From assembly GCA_947307365.1 (NCBI GenBank), contig CAMZIY010000006.1, forward strand, positions 1-37,468: a stretch of 37,468 bases of DNA, read 5' to 3'. A program made the position numbers and the translations under genes. Under the pieces are notes generated by a model. The model had not been told where the DNA came from and searched no databases. It was given only the letters and a program-made list of their open reading frames with translations. Source of the stretch: an uncultured Clostridia bacterium. Its GTDB lineage: Bacteria > Bacillota > Clostridia > Oscillospirales > Oscillospiraceae. Numbering within the stretch: the first letter of the stretch is position 1; every line of letters starts with the position of its first letter. Shown here in pieces: positions 15,508-24,556 of the stretch.

Positions 15508-16208
15508 ATATCGAACATTTGTCAAAATCCTTCGGGGAGAAGAAGGCCGTGGACGACCTCTCCCTGCACATCCTTCCCGGGGAGATCTTCGGTTTCATCG
15601 GCCATAACGGCGCGGGCAAGAGCACCACGCTGCGATGCGCGGTGGGGATCCTGCAGTTCGACGCGGGCTCCGTCCTCATCAACGGGACCTCTCTCGCCGA
15701 GGATCCGGTGAAATGCAAGCGGGAGCTGGCCTACATTCCGGACAACCCGGATCTGTACGACTTCATGAGCGGCATCAAGTACCTGAACTTCATCGGGGAT
15801 ATCTTCGCCATTCCCGCGGGCGTACGGCAGGAACGCATCCGCAAATATGCCGGGATCTTCGAGCTGACGGAGGATCTGGCCCAGCCCATCTCCGCCTACT
15901 CCCACGGCATGAAGCAGAAGCTGGCCCTGATCTCCGCCTGGCTCCATGAGCCGAAACTCATCCTCATGGACGAGCCCTTCGTGGGACTGGATCCCAAGGC
16001 CTCCCATCTGCTGAAGGAAATGATGCGGGAGCACTGCGACGCCGGCGGCGCCATCTTCTTCTCCACCCACGTGCTGGAGGTGGCGGAGAAGCTCTGCGAC
16101 AAGGTGGCCATCATCAAGCAGGGCAAACTGGTGAAGGCCGGGACCATGGAAGAGGTCAAGGGGGACGACAGCCTGGAAGAGGTCTTCCTGGAACTGGAGG
16201 AAGAGTGA
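15501..16208 (+). CDS. ABC transporter ATP-binding protein
   Basis: A 235-residue ATPase with Walker A GHNGAGKST, a signature region AYSHGMKQKLALI, Walker B LILMDEPFVGLDP and switch His in FFSTHVLE. Start ATG 15501 is chosen because AAGGAAAGGA lies just before it and the protein begins MLNIEHLSKSFG. The signature HGMKQKL rather than SGGQ is typical of ABC-2-type exporters. It ends one base before the permease gene and surely powers it. The substrate is unknown. Confidence 0.93.
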   Translation: MLNIEHLSKSFGEKKAVDDLSLHILPGEIFGFIGHNGAGKSTTLRCAVGILQFDAGSVLINGTSLAEDPVKCKRELAYIPDNPDLYDFMSGIKYLNFIGDIFAIPAGVRQERIRKYAGIFELTEDLAQPISAYSHGMKQKLALISAWLHEPKLILMDEPFVGLDPKASHLLKEMMREHCDAGGAIFFSTHVLEVAEKLCDKVAIIKQGKLVKAGTMEEVKGDDSLEEVFLELEEE

Positions 16209-16209
16209 G

Positions 16210-17808
16210 ATGCTGAAGGTCCTGCTGAAAAAACAGCTGGCGGAGGTCTTCAAGGGTTATTTCTACGATGCGAAGAAAAACCGGATGCGCTCCAAGGGAG
16301 CCGTGATCGCCTGGTTCGTCTTCTTCGGCGTCATCATGATCTGCATCCTGGGCGGCATGTTCACCGCCCTCTCCCTCAGCCTCTGCGGCGGGTTGACCCA
16401 GGCAGGCGTGGGATGGCTGTATTTCCTGCTGATGGGCGGGATCGCCGTCATCCTCGGCGCTTTCGGCAGCGTGTTCAACACCTATTCCGGCCTGTATCTG
16501 GCCAAGGATAACGACCAGCTCCTCTCCCTGCCCATTCCCGTGCGCACCGTCATTACCGCCCGGCTGGTGAATGTCTACCTGATGGGGACCCTGTACTCGT
16601 CCATGGTCCTGCTCCCCGCCCTGATCGTCGGCTGGGCGGTGGCCGGGGCGACGGCGGCCCGGGTGATCTGCGGGATCCTCCTGTTCCTCATCGTGTCTTT
16701 CCTTGTCCTCATTCTCTCCTGCCTGCTGGGCTGGGTGGTGGCGAAGATCAGCGTCAAGCTGAAGAACAAGAGCTTTATCACCGTTCTGGCCGCCCTGGTA
16801 TTCATCGCCGCCTACTACCTCATTTATTTCAAGGCGAACTTCCTGATCCGGGATATGCTGACGAACGCGGCAGTTTACGGATCCCGGATCAAAGGGGCAG
16901 CCCATGTTCTTTACCTCTTCGGCCGGATCGGCGAGGGGGACTGGCTCAGCACGGTTCTCTTCACCGTTGTGACGGCGATCCTCTTTCTCCTGATCTGGAT
17001 CGGGATCACCCGCAGCTTCCTGAAGCTGGCAACCGCCGGGGGCGCCGCCGCGAAAAAGCGTTACACGGAAAAGGCGGTAAAAGCGAAAACGCCCTTCCGT
17101 GCGCTGCTGAGCAAGGAACTGATCCGGTTCACCTCCAGCCCCAACTACATGCTCAACTGCGGTCTCGGCGTCCTGATCATTCCGATTTGCGGCGTTCTGC
17201 TGCTCATCAAGGGAGGGGAGATGCTCTCCGCCCTGAACGACGTGTTCGCCGCCATGCCGGATGCCGCCGCCGTGCTGCTCTGCACCGGTCTGTGCATGAT
17301 CGCCTCCATGAACAACATGGCGGCCCCTTCCGTTTCGCTGGAGGGAAAGAGCCTGTGGATCCCCCAATCCCTGCCCGTGGAACCCGGGACCGTGCTCCGG
17401 GCCAAGGGCGCAATGCAGCTGCTCCTATCCGGCGTTCCCCTGGTCTTTGCCTCGGTCTGCGGGGCGATCGTGCTGGACGCCTCCCCTGCCGCAAGGCTCT
17501 TCTGCGTGCTGCTGCCCCTGGCCTTCAGCTTGTTCTACGCAGGCTGCTGCACGGCTTTGGGCGTCCGGATGCCCCTGCTCTCCTGGACGAACGAGCTGGT
17601 CCCCATCAAGCAGAGCGGCGCTGTGGTGATCGTCTTATTCGGCGACTGGATCCTGTGCATCGCCATGGCGGGTCTCTATCTCCTGGGCGGGCACCGGATC
17701 GGAGCGGTCCCGTATCTGCTCATCTGGACCGTTCTGTTCGCCGCCCTGGGCGTGCTCCTCCTGCGCTGGCTGGATACCCGGGGGGCAGAGCGATTCCAGG
17801 CGCTGTAA
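16210..17808 (+). CDS. ABC exporter permease (putative ABC-2-type)
   Basis: A 532-residue integral membrane protein with about 12 hydrophobic segments, for example at residues about 35-60, 72-90, 125-145, 150-180 and 195-215, and a similar set in the second half. The short soluble N-terminus has YDAKKNRMRSKG, seen in the large putative ABC exporter permeases that pair with a single ATPase. The central soluble part contains SFLKLATAGGAAAKKRY. It is directly adjacent to the ATPase gene and followed by a strong terminator, closing the operon. Confidence 0.88.
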   Translation: MLKVLLKKQLAEVFKGYFYDAKKNRMRSKGAVIAWFVFFGVIMICILGGMFTALSLSLCGGLTQAGVGWLYFLLMGGIAVILGAFGSVFNTYSGLYLAKDNDQLLSLPIPVRTVITARLVNVYLMGTLYSSMVLLPALIVGWAVAGATAARVICGILLFLIVSFLVLILSCLLGWVVAKISVKLKNKSFITVLAALVFIAAYYLIYFKANFLIRDMLTNAAVYGSRIKGAAHVLYLFGRIGEGDWLSTVLFTVVTAILFLLIWIGITRSFLKLATAGGAAAKKRYTEKAVKAKTPFRALLSKELIRFTSSPNYMLNCGLGVLIIPICGVLLLIKGGEMLSALNDVFAAMPDAAAVLLCTGLCMIASMNNMAAPSVSLEGKSLWIPQSLPVEPGTVLRAKGAMQLLLSGVPLVFASVCGAIVLDASPAARLFCVLLPLAFSLFYAGCCTALGVRMPLLSWTNELVPIKQSGAVVIVLFGDWILCIAMAGLYLLGGHRIGAVPYLLIWTVLFAALGVLLLRWLDTRGAERFQAL

Positions 17809-17837
17809 GCTCCTTATTCTGTTTATCCGCCGAACCA

Positions 17838-17887
17838 AAGTCCCGTGTATCCGGTGCATATCTGATACACGGGGCTTGTGTTTTTTC
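17838..17887 (+). terminator. Rho-independent terminator after the ABC exporter operon
   Basis: AAGTCCCGTGTATC pairs with GATACACGGGGCTT over 14 bp with one wobble, a 12-base loop lies between, and GTGTTTTTTC follows. The stem covers about 17838-17877 and the T-run 17881-17886. Confidence 0.85.
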
Positions 17888-17926
17888 TCCGTTCTGTTAT
17901 GATATTGTTAAAGGACAATATAACAG
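17876..17926 (+). promoter_or_regulatory. possible promoter and overlapping dyad before the two-cupin gene
   Basis: TTGTGT (17876) and TATGAT (17898-17903) are 16 bases apart and could form a weak promoter; the -35 overlaps the preceding terminator's tail. A dyad follows: CTGTTAT at 17894-17900 and ATTGT at 17904-17908 match ACAATATAACAG at 17915-17926 except for a three-base insertion. It may be an operator. GGAGG for the gene lies at 17930-17934. Confidence 0.45.
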
Positions 17927-17941
17927 AATGGAGGAATATCA

Positions 17942-18832
17942 ATGAGCGGAAAGTACGAATCCATGAAAAAAGAGATCCCCATCCACGGCAGGGAGGGGAT
18001 CGTGAAGCTGGGCGCGGTGCTGGAGAAGGAATTTTTCGACTACGACGGCATTTCCGTGCGCTACTGCCTGGTGGACGGCTGCGGCATGATCCCGGAGGAG
18101 ACAGACAAGCTGCACACCCACGACTATGACCAGGTGCTCTGGTTCCTGAGCGCCGATCCGGAGGACATGCTCCATCTGGGTGCCGAGCTGGAAGCGGACC
18201 TGGGGCCGGAGGGCGTCCGCCATCGCTTTGCCACCCCTCACACGATCTACATCCCCAAGGGGATGCCCCATTTCTCCCCCATCGTCAAAAACGTGGACCG
18301 GCCCTTCTTCTTCATCTCCCTCAACGGTACCGGGAAGATGGCCGCCGACGTGGCAGACGCGGACGCAAAGCCTGAGACCGGCTCCTGGGCCCGCTTCTTC
18401 GGCGAGTTTTCCAAGAACGTCCATGCCCTGAACTTCTCCGCCTACGAGCCCTACCACTACGGCTCCGAGCGGCAGCAGGCCCTGGGGGGCTATTCCACGT
18501 TCTACAGCGCCGGTGAGGAAAAGAAGATCACCATGGCCTGGACCTCCATTTGTCAGCCCGCCTTCCTGGGGCCCTGGGGACCCGACGGGAAACACCATCC
18601 CCACGCCCACAAGGATTATGAGGAAGCCCTGGTCTTCCTGAGCATGGATACGGACAATCTGACCGATCTCCACGGAGAGGTGGATATCTGCTGCGGAGCG
18701 GAAGACGAGCTGGAGCATTACATCCTGACCAAATCCACCGTCATGGCTCTGCAGAAGGACGCGCCTCACCTGCCCCTGTACTTCCAGAAGATAGACAAGC
18801 CCTACGTTTTCATCACCCTGAGCGCGCATTAA
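17942..18832 (+). CDS. two-cupin-domain protein of unknown function
   Basis: A 296-residue soluble protein made of two related halves. The first has HTHDYDQVLWFL and IYIPKGMPHFSPIV (about residues 58-70 and 102-115); the second has HHPHAHKDYEEALVFL and VMALQKDAPHLPLYF (about 217-232 and 264-278). Each half thus shows the His-x-His...Glu/Asp and later His pattern of a metal-binding cupin. Cupins of this architecture include dioxygenases, isomerases and sugar-binding proteins, and nothing here decides between them. The gene stands alone between two terminators. GGAGG precedes the ATG. Confidence 0.8.
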   Translation: MSGKYESMKKEIPIHGREGIVKLGAVLEKEFFDYDGISVRYCLVDGCGMIPEETDKLHTHDYDQVLWFLSADPEDMLHLGAELEADLGPEGVRHRFATPHTIYIPKGMPHFSPIVKNVDRPFFFISLNGTGKMAADVADADAKPETGSWARFFGEFSKNVHALNFSAYEPYHYGSERQQALGGYSTFYSAGEEKKITMAWTSICQPAFLGPWGPDGKHHPHAHKDYEEALVFLSMDTDNLTDLHGEVDICCGAEDELEHYILTKSTVMALQKDAPHLPLYFQKIDKPYVFITLSAH

Positions 18833-18846
18833 GCGGTTCAAAACCC

Positions 18847-18880
18847 GGGAGGGAGCGGCAGATGCCGCTCCCTCCCTTTC
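18847..18880. terminator. bidirectional terminator between the two-cupin gene and the Cys-rich gene
   Basis: GGGAGGGAGCGGC (18847-18859), loop AGAT, GCCGCTCCCTCCC (18864-18876) is a perfect 13-bp stem. TTTC follows on the plus strand, and GGGTTTTG on the minus strand, so it can serve both convergent genes. Confidence 0.8.
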
Positions 18881-18890
18881 GTTATTCCGT

Positions 18891-19508
18891 TCAGGCTTCG
18901 GGCCTTCCGCCCTGTTCCGCCCAGTAGGCGTCCACGATATCGTCGATCATATCCACGATGTACCGGTCGCAGGCGGGGAATCCGCCGAAATACCGGTGCA
19001 GGGCCATGCACTTCACGCAGTTGCCGTGGTACCAGCAGTCCACATTTTTGCAGCGGCAGGCCCGGTTTTTCGGGTCCTGAGAGATCTTCTGCCAGGTGTT
19101 CATCCTCTCGATCATATCCTTGGGATCGCTCCGCTGGACCAGGCGCTTCCGGGAACCATCGGGATCATGGGGATCCACCAAGCCGGTCTTGTCGTTTCCC
19201 CCGGCGGACTGGATCTTGTAGTGCATATTGTAGCGTCTTTCCTGGGGCACCCCCGCCTCCAGCACGTCCTCCAGGGGACGGAGGCAGTTGGGATACCCGT
19301 CGAAATACCGGTGCAGGGTCACGCACTGCTGGCAGTTGTGGTTGTTCCGGCAGCCGGTGATGGTGCAGGTGCACTGCAGGTTCTTGGGGTCGCTGACGAT
19401 CCGGTCCCATTCCCTGCGCTGCTGCAGCTTCTGCTCCTCGGTCATCTCTTCCCAGGGGATGCCCAGAGTGTTGAGTTTTGCCAGATGCTCGTCGTTGGAT
19501 CTGCCCAT
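18891..19508 (-). CDS. duplicated Cys/His-rich protein, possibly two DUF6485-like zinc-binding modules
   Basis: A 205-residue protein with an internal duplication. The N-terminal copy has CTCTITGCRNNHNCQQC, then LHRYFDGYPNC; the C-terminal copy has CRCKNVDCWYHGNCVKC, then LHRYFGGFPAC. The spacing C-x-C-x4-C-x5-C-x2-C-x3-H-x8-C is identical in both. The pattern resembles small Cys-rich cytosolic proteins of Clostridia (DUF6485 type), normally a single module; this assignment is from memory of the motif. Each module could bind zinc or an iron-sulfur cluster. The gene follows clpE by 21 bases and is likely co-transcribed with it. Function unknown. Confidence 0.72.
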   Translation of the reverse strand: MGRSNDEHLAKLNTLGIPWEEMTEEQKLQQRREWDRIVSDPKNLQCTCTITGCRNNHNCQQCVTLHRYFDGYPNCLRPLEDVLEAGVPQERRYNMHYKIQSAGGNDKTGLVDPHDPDGSRKRLVQRSDPKDMIERMNTWQKISQDPKNRACRCKNVDCWYHGNCVKCMALHRYFGGFPACDRYIVDMIDDIVDAYWAEQGGRPEA

Positions 19509-19529
19509 GTTCGATGCCCCTTTCTCTCT

Positions 19530-21824
19530 TTACGCCGTTACGACCTGTACTTCCCCGTCCCGCATGGTGACGGCGATCATCTTCACGCTGGAAGCGTAAT
19601 TCTGGATCAGGAGCTGGGTGATCACGTCCTCCACCTCCCGCTGGATGAGCCGCCGCAGGTTCCGGGCCCCATAGGTGACGGAGTAGGACTTGTTCGCCAG
19701 GTACTTCAGCAGCTCCTCGTCGAAGCTCAGGCTGTAGCCCTTTTCGGCCATGCTGTCCTTCAGCTCGTTCATCATGATCCGGGCGATCTCCACGAAGTTC
19801 TCCTCCGACAGCCGGTTGAAGGAAACCACCTCGTCCACCCGGTTGATGAACTCCGGCCGCAGGAACTCGTTCAGGGCCTTCAGGGCCTTTTCCTTCCCCT
19901 GCTCGGAAACGGTGCGGCCGAAGCCCACGCTGCCGGTGCGCTCGCCGCTGCCCGCATTGGTGGTCATGATGATGACCGTATTCTCGAAATTCACGCTCCG
20001 GCCGTGGGCGTCCGTCAGGCGTCCGTCGTCCAGGATCTGGAGCAGGATATTCATCACGTCCGGATGGGCCTTTTCGATCTCGTCGAAGAGGATGACGCTG
20101 TAGGGCCGTCTCCTCACCTTTTCCGTGAGCTGGCCCGCCTCGTCATAGCCCACGTAGCCCGGAGGAGAGCCCACCAGACGGCTGACCGTGTGCTTTTCCA
20201 TGAACTCGGACATATCCAGACGAATCAGGGACTCGGGAGAATCGAAGAGATCCGCCGCCAAACGCTTCACCAGCTCGGTCTTGCCCACGCCGGTGGAGCC
20301 CAGGAAAATGAAGGAAACGGGCTTGCGCTTGGGGGAGATGCCCACCCGGTTCCGCTTGATGGCGGCGCACACCGCGTCCACCGCCTCATCCTGGCCGATG
20401 AGATGGGCTTTCAGCCGTTCATCCAGCTTGCTCAGGCGCTGGAACTCGTCCTCCTTGATGCTGCTGGCGGGGATCTTGGTCCAGAGCTCGATGACCCGGG
20501 CCAGGTTCTCCAGGGTCAGCTCCGGCCAGCCCCGCTGCTCCAGATCATGGAGCTCCTCGTCCAGCTGAAGCTCCTTGCTCCGCAGCTCCGCCAGGCGGGC
20601 ATAGTCCCCGCTGCTCTCCCCATAGGGGGCGGCCAGGATCCGTTCCCGCTCCTTCACCAGGTTCTCCATCTCCTCATGGATGCTGACGCTGCGGGCGATA
20701 TCCATATTCTTCAGGTTCACATCGCTGCAGGCCTCGTCGATCAGGTCGATGGCCTTATCCGGCAGGAAGCGGTCCGTGATGTACCGCTCGGAAAGGGTCA
20801 CCGCCTGGCGACACATCTCCTCCGAAATGCGCACACAGTGGAACTCCTCATAATAATGGGCGATGCCCCGGATGATGCTGACGCTCTCCTCGATGCCCGG
20901 CTCGGAAACCGTCACCGGCTGGAACCGGCGCTCCAGCGCGCTGTCCTTCTCAATATGCTTCCGGTATTCCGTAAAGGTGGTCGCGCCGATGACCTGGATC
21001 TCCCCCCGGGAGAGAGCGGGTTTCAGGATGTTGGCGGCGTTCATGCTGCCCTCCGCGTCCCCCGCGCCTACGATGCTGTGCACCTCGTCGATGAAGAGGA
21101 TGATGTTCCCCTGTTTCTTGATCTCGTCGATGAGGCCCTTCATCCGGCTTTCGAACTGGCCCCGGAACTGGGTCCCCGCCACCAGGGCAGTGAGGTCCAG
21201 GAGCCAGACCTCTTTGTTCTGGAGCTTATAGGGCACCTGCCCGTCGGCGATCTTCTGGGCCAGGCCTTCGGCGATGGCGGTCTTGCCCACGCCGGGTTCG
21301 CCGATGAGACAGGGATTGTTCTTCTGCCTCCGGTTCAGGATCTGGATCACCCGCTCCAGCTCGGTCTCCCGGCCTACGATCCGATCCAGCTTTCCGTCCC
21401 GGGCTTTCCCGGTGAGATCCTGGCAGTAGTTCTCCAGGAATTTCTTTTTCGATCCCCGGGGCTGCTGGGGCGGTTCAGGTCTGGGGGGTTCCCGTCCCGG
21501 CCGGTTTTCCTGGCTGGGGGGATTGGCCCCGAAGAGCTTGTTGAAGAAGGGAAACGTGGCGGTCTTGCCGCTTTCGTCGTCTCCTCCGTCCGCGTCGGGG
21601 ATATGGTCCACGCCGCTGAGGGCTTCCGTCATCTCCTCGCTGATCCCGTCCAGATCCTCATCGGAGATGCCCATCTTCTGCATCAGGTCCTCTACGGGCC
21701 GGATATTCAATTCTTTTGCGCATTTCAGGCAAAGGCCTTCGTTCACGGTCTTGCCGTTCTCCATCTTCGTGATGAAGACCACGGCGACGTTCTTTTTGCA
21801 TCTGGCGCAAATCGGCGGCTGCAT
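19530..21824 (-). CDS. clpE: ATP-dependent Clp protease ATP-binding subunit, ClpE type
   Basis: A 764-residue AAA+ unfoldase. The N-terminus carries a C4 zinc finger (C6, C9, C32, C35), the hallmark of ClpE rather than ClpC or ClpB. AAA domain 1 has GEPGVGKTA (about 178) and domain 2 has GSTGVGKTE (about 508), with a short coiled M domain near 390-440. SVGFGR (about 633) fits the VGF loop that docks to ClpP. ATG 21824 is preferred over an upstream TTG because GGAAGGTGG lies five bases before it. No CtsR or CIRCE operator is visible. The leader contains a UUCG hairpin (GGAAAGGGC, TTCG, GCCTTTTCC; about 21853-21874). Confidence 0.9.
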   Translation of the reverse strand: MQPPICARCKKNVAVVFITKMENGKTVNEGLCLKCAKELNIRPVEDLMQKMGISDEDLDGISEEMTEALSGVDHIPDADGGDDESGKTATFPFFNKLFGANPPSQENRPGREPPRPEPPQQPRGSKKKFLENYCQDLTGKARDGKLDRIVGRETELERVIQILNRRQKNNPCLIGEPGVGKTAIAEGLAQKIADGQVPYKLQNKEVWLLDLTALVAGTQFRGQFESRMKGLIDEIKKQGNIILFIDEVHSIVGAGDAEGSMNAANILKPALSRGEIQVIGATTFTEYRKHIEKDSALERRFQPVTVSEPGIEESVSIIRGIAHYYEEFHCVRISEEMCRQAVTLSERYITDRFLPDKAIDLIDEACSDVNLKNMDIARSVSIHEEMENLVKERERILAAPYGESSGDYARLAELRSKELQLDEELHDLEQRGWPELTLENLARVIELWTKIPASSIKEDEFQRLSKLDERLKAHLIGQDEAVDAVCAAIKRNRVGISPKRKPVSFIFLGSTGVGKTELVKRLAADLFDSPESLIRLDMSEFMEKHTVSRLVGSPPGYVGYDEAGQLTEKVRRRPYSVILFDEIEKAHPDVMNILLQILDDGRLTDAHGRSVNFENTVIIMTTNAGSGERTGSVGFGRTVSEQGKEKALKALNEFLRPEFINRVDEVVSFNRLSEENFVEIARIMMNELKDSMAEKGYSLSFDEELLKYLANKSYSVTYGARNLRRLIQREVEDVITQLLIQNYASSVKMIAVTMRDGEVQVVTA

Positions 21825-21944
21825 CTGTCCACCTTCCTTTCCGAGCAAGGAAAAGGCCGAAGCCCTTTCCGGGTATGAATGTATCGCTTGATGATAACGC
21901 CTCGCCTCTTCCCATTCCGGAAGAAGAGGGTTTTCGCTTCTCCG

Positions 21945-22622
21945 TTACAGGCCGAAGAACTCCACCAGAGGATTGACCGACTGGAGCCACTTCAGCAGGA
22001 TGGTCTCCTCCACCACCTCGGCCTTCAGGAGCATGCCCCCGAAGCGCAGGAGCCAGACAATGAAGAAGGCGAACACCGCGCCTTCTCCCAGGCCGAAAAT
22101 GGCGCCCAGGATGCCGTCGATCACTTCCAGACCGGGGATATGGAAGGAAAGGCTGATCAGATTCCCGATCACGGCGAAGGCGATGGCCAGGAGGACGAAG
22201 GCGATGACCAGGGTCAGGACGTAGGCCACGTCGATACACAGCCGCTTCACCATGGCAGCCCGGAGCACGTGCCCGGTCTCGTTAACCTCCTTATCCAGCT
22301 CCCCGGCGATATTCTCTGCCGCGCTGCCCATGAAGCCGATCTCCTCCAGGATCGCCTTGGAGGCGGCATATACGTCGTTCCCCTTCAGCACATCCTCATC
22401 CTCCAGCTCGCGCATGGCCCGGTCCGTCATGCCGCTGGCAAAGGGTTCCAGGATGGAGATGAATTCCTCGGAATAGGTCTCCGCCACCAGCTTTGCGCCG
22501 TAGAGAGAGGCGAACAGAGCCAGAAGCATGAAGATCCCGGGGATCAGCCCGTTACGGTAGCCCTTCCAGGCGCAGCCAATGAGGATAAGCAGCAGAACGA
22601 TGTCGATGATCCAATGTACCAT
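21945..22622 (-). CDS. CvpA family membrane protein
   Basis: A 225-residue protein beginning VHWIIDIVLLLILIGCAWKG, then GLIPGIFMLLALFASLYGA, followed by a polar middle and two more membrane segments (VLTLVIAFVLLAIAFAVIG and GAVFAFFIVWLLRFG). This is the layout of CvpA-type proteins, linked in E. coli to colicin V production and in several bacteria to envelope stress tolerance. The conserved GxxxGxxxG region around ILGAIFGLGEGA is present. AAGGAGG precedes the ATG. It lies 120 bases upstream of clpE. Confidence 0.82.
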   Translation of the reverse strand: MVHWIIDIVLLLILIGCAWKGYRNGLIPGIFMLLALFASLYGAKLVAETYSEEFISILEPFASGMTDRAMRELEDEDVLKGNDVYAASKAILEEIGFMGSAAENIAGELDKEVNETGHVLRAAMVKRLCIDVAYVLTLVIAFVLLAIAFAVIGNLISLSFHIPGLEVIDGILGAIFGLGEGAVFAFFIVWLLRFGGMLLKAEVVEETILLKWLQSVNPLVEFFGL

Positions 22623-22712
22623 GGGATTGCCTCCTTCAGGCCGGGGGCCCGAACCCCCGCCGGTTTATGCGGGCTCGTTCCGCCGTTCCGGCGCCGAGCC
22701 CCTTGAGAATCG

Positions 22713-23795
22713 TTAAGGTTGAAAGACTGTGGCACTGCCTCCGGCGACGACGATGGCGCTGCCATCCTCCCGCACCAGGGATGCCTGCACGCCCGAAGCG
22801 TTCTCCAGGTGGCCTTTTTCCTGCAGGTCCGGATCGTAGAGCGCCATCCGGTCCTGATACAGCACGGAGATCCAGTGCCCCGCGGCGCTCAGTCCCTCCA
22901 CTTCGCCCTGGATATCCAGGGAAGCCAGCTCCCGGCCGTTCCGGTCCAGGGTGAGCAGCCGGGCTGCGCTGCCGTTCCGGTGCCGTCCCAGAGCCAGGAC
23001 GACGAAGCCCTCCCCGGATACGGCATAGTCCTTCAGGAATTCACCGTCGAAGGCAAATTCGCCGACGGGCTGGCATTTTTCATCCAGGAACAGCGCCTTT
23101 TCCGTGCTCAGCAGGAGCAGCGTGTTCCCGCCCAGATATTCCGCCTCGAAAAAGATCTCGTCCTCTCCGGTCCAGCCGCGCAGCTCCGTTTCCTGGTTCA
23201 GACTGTATATTCCCAGGTGGCAGCCTTCTCCCTGAAGGGTGAGGAGGGCAAGATTTCCGCTGTCCGGCGAAAGATCCGCGTCGATGGGATAGCTGCTGCC
23301 CATGCGCACCCGGTAGACCGGCTGTCCATCGGGCTTGACGACCATGGCCACGCCCTTGCTTCCGCCCTCCCGGGCCAGGAAGATCCCCCAGCACTGTTCG
23401 TTCACCCTTCCGGTGAGCACGCTGCCGGGAAGGCCGACCTCCACCGTTTCTCCGGTTTCCTTCACCATCAGGGCGATGCTGTTCTCCTGGCTCCAGACCG
23501 CGGCGGTCTTGCCCCGGGAAAAGGTCAGGGGGTCGGCGTAGCCCACCGTCTGGGAAAAGAGGAGCGTTCCCTCCTCATCGAAAAGGGTCAGGCCGGAATC
23601 CGCGCTCACCAGAAGGCCTCGGCCCACGGCGGTGAAGCGGTTTTCGCTGTATGGGTCAAAGCTGAAGGCTGCTGTGGTCTCCGTCTTTTCCGCCGTTTTT
23701 CCGCTCTGGATGATGCCCACGACCGCCAGGACCACCAGGCCCAGGAGGAACAGGATGCCCAGAAAGCGGAGCGCGCCTTTGAATACGGGTCTCAT
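22713..23795 (-). CDS. membrane-anchored beta-propeller-like protein, DUF5711 type
   Basis: A 360-residue protein with one N-terminal membrane helix (FLGILFLLGLVVLAVVGII, about residues 11-30) and a large extracytoplasmic part. The latter is built of repeating short strands of the kind found in WD40/YVTN-like propellers, such as SADSGLTLFDEEGTLLF, SPDSGNLALLTLQGEG and LTLDRNGRELASLDIQGE. This matches the DUF5711 family of Clostridia. Its start overlaps the truA stop by four bases (ATGA), so it is the last gene of the ecf-truA operon. Function unknown. Confidence 0.78.
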   Translation of the reverse strand: MRPVFKGALRFLGILFLLGLVVLAVVGIIQSGKTAEKTETTAAFSFDPYSENRFTAVGRGLLVSADSGLTLFDEEGTLLFSQTVGYADPLTFSRGKTAAVWSQENSIALMVKETGETVEVGLPGSVLTGRVNEQCWGIFLAREGGSKGVAMVVKPDGQPVYRVRMGSSYPIDADLSPDSGNLALLTLQGEGCHLGIYSLNQETELRGWTGEDEIFFEAEYLGGNTLLLLSTEKALFLDEKCQPVGEFAFDGEFLKDYAVSGEGFVVLALGRHRNGSAARLLTLDRNGRELASLDIQGEVEGLSAAGHWISVLYQDRMALYDPDLQEKGHLENASGVQASLVREDGSAIVVAGGSATVFQP

Positions 23796-24556
23796 GCCTG
23801 CATCATCCTCCCTGCCTCCCCGTCGTACCAGACGCCGGTCATGTATAAGCCCTGGGGCGGAACGGTCGGCCCCGCCAGACAGCGGTCCCCCGTCTCCAGG
23901 ATCTCCGGGATCTCCTCCGGCCGCAGCTTCCCCAGGGAAACGTAGAGCACGGTGCCCACCATCGCCCTGGCCATGTTATACAGGAAACCGCTGGCGCAGA
24001 TGCGGAAGGAAAACAGGTCTCCCTCCTGCTCCACGGAAAAATCGTAAACCGTTCGCACGGTGGTCTTCACATTGGTGCCCACGCTGCGCACCGCGGCAAA
24101 ATCGTGGGTGCCCAGGAACTGCTCCGCTCCCGCCCGCAGCCGGCCAAGATCCAGCTCTCCGGGCCGGAACCAGACCCGGTCCCGCTCGAAGGGATCCCGG
24201 ATGACGCCGCTGCGCACATAGTAGGTATATTCCTTTTTGCGGCAGGAAAACACGGGATGGAATTCCGGTTCCACCTCGCAGGCCGCCTGCACCGCGATAT
24301 CCGGCGGCAGGAGGGCGTTCAGGGCAAGGGGCAGCCGGTCGGCGGGCACGGCGCACTCCGTCCGAAAACCGGCGCAGTACTTCCGGGCGTGAACCCCGGC
24401 GTCCGTCCTGCCGCAGCCCAGGGCGCGGGTCTCCGTTTTGCAGAGCTTTGTCAGCGCTTCCTCCAGAGTCTCCTGTACCGTGGGCAGCCCCTTCTGCCGC
24501 TGCCAGCCGTGGTAGGCGGAGCCGTCGTAGCTGAGGCGCAAGGCAAGCTGTCTCAA
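23792..24556 (-). CDS. truA: tRNA pseudouridine(38-40) synthase TruA
   Basis: A 254-residue enzyme that isomerises uridines 38-40 in the anticodon arm. The catalytic Asp is in GCGRTDAGVHA and the N-terminal RLSYDGSAYHGWQRQ is diagnostic. The start is taken as the TTG at 24556: it has GGAGG seven bases upstream and overlaps the ecfT stop as TTGA. Any earlier start would lie deep within ecfT. The position after ecfT is the conserved Firmicute order. Confidence 0.93.
   Translation of the reverse strand: MRQLALRLSYDGSAYHGWQRQKGLPTVQETLEEALTKLCKTETRALGCGRTDAGVHARKYCAGFRTECAVPADRLPLALNALLPPDIAVQAACEVEPEFHPVFSCRKKEYTYYVRSGVIRDPFERDRVWFRPGELDLGRLRAGAEQFLGTHDFAAVRSVGTNVKTTVRTVYDFSVEQEGDLFSFRICASGFLYNMARAMVGTVLYVSLGKLRPEEIPEILETGDRCLAGPTVPPQGLYMTGVWYDGEAGRMMQA

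Noticed and set aside
21825..21944. Class III heat-shock (CtsR) or CIRCE operator before clpE
   Set aside because: Neither the GGTCAAA direct repeat nor the TTAGCACTC inverted repeat can be found in the leader; only a UUCG hairpin is present.
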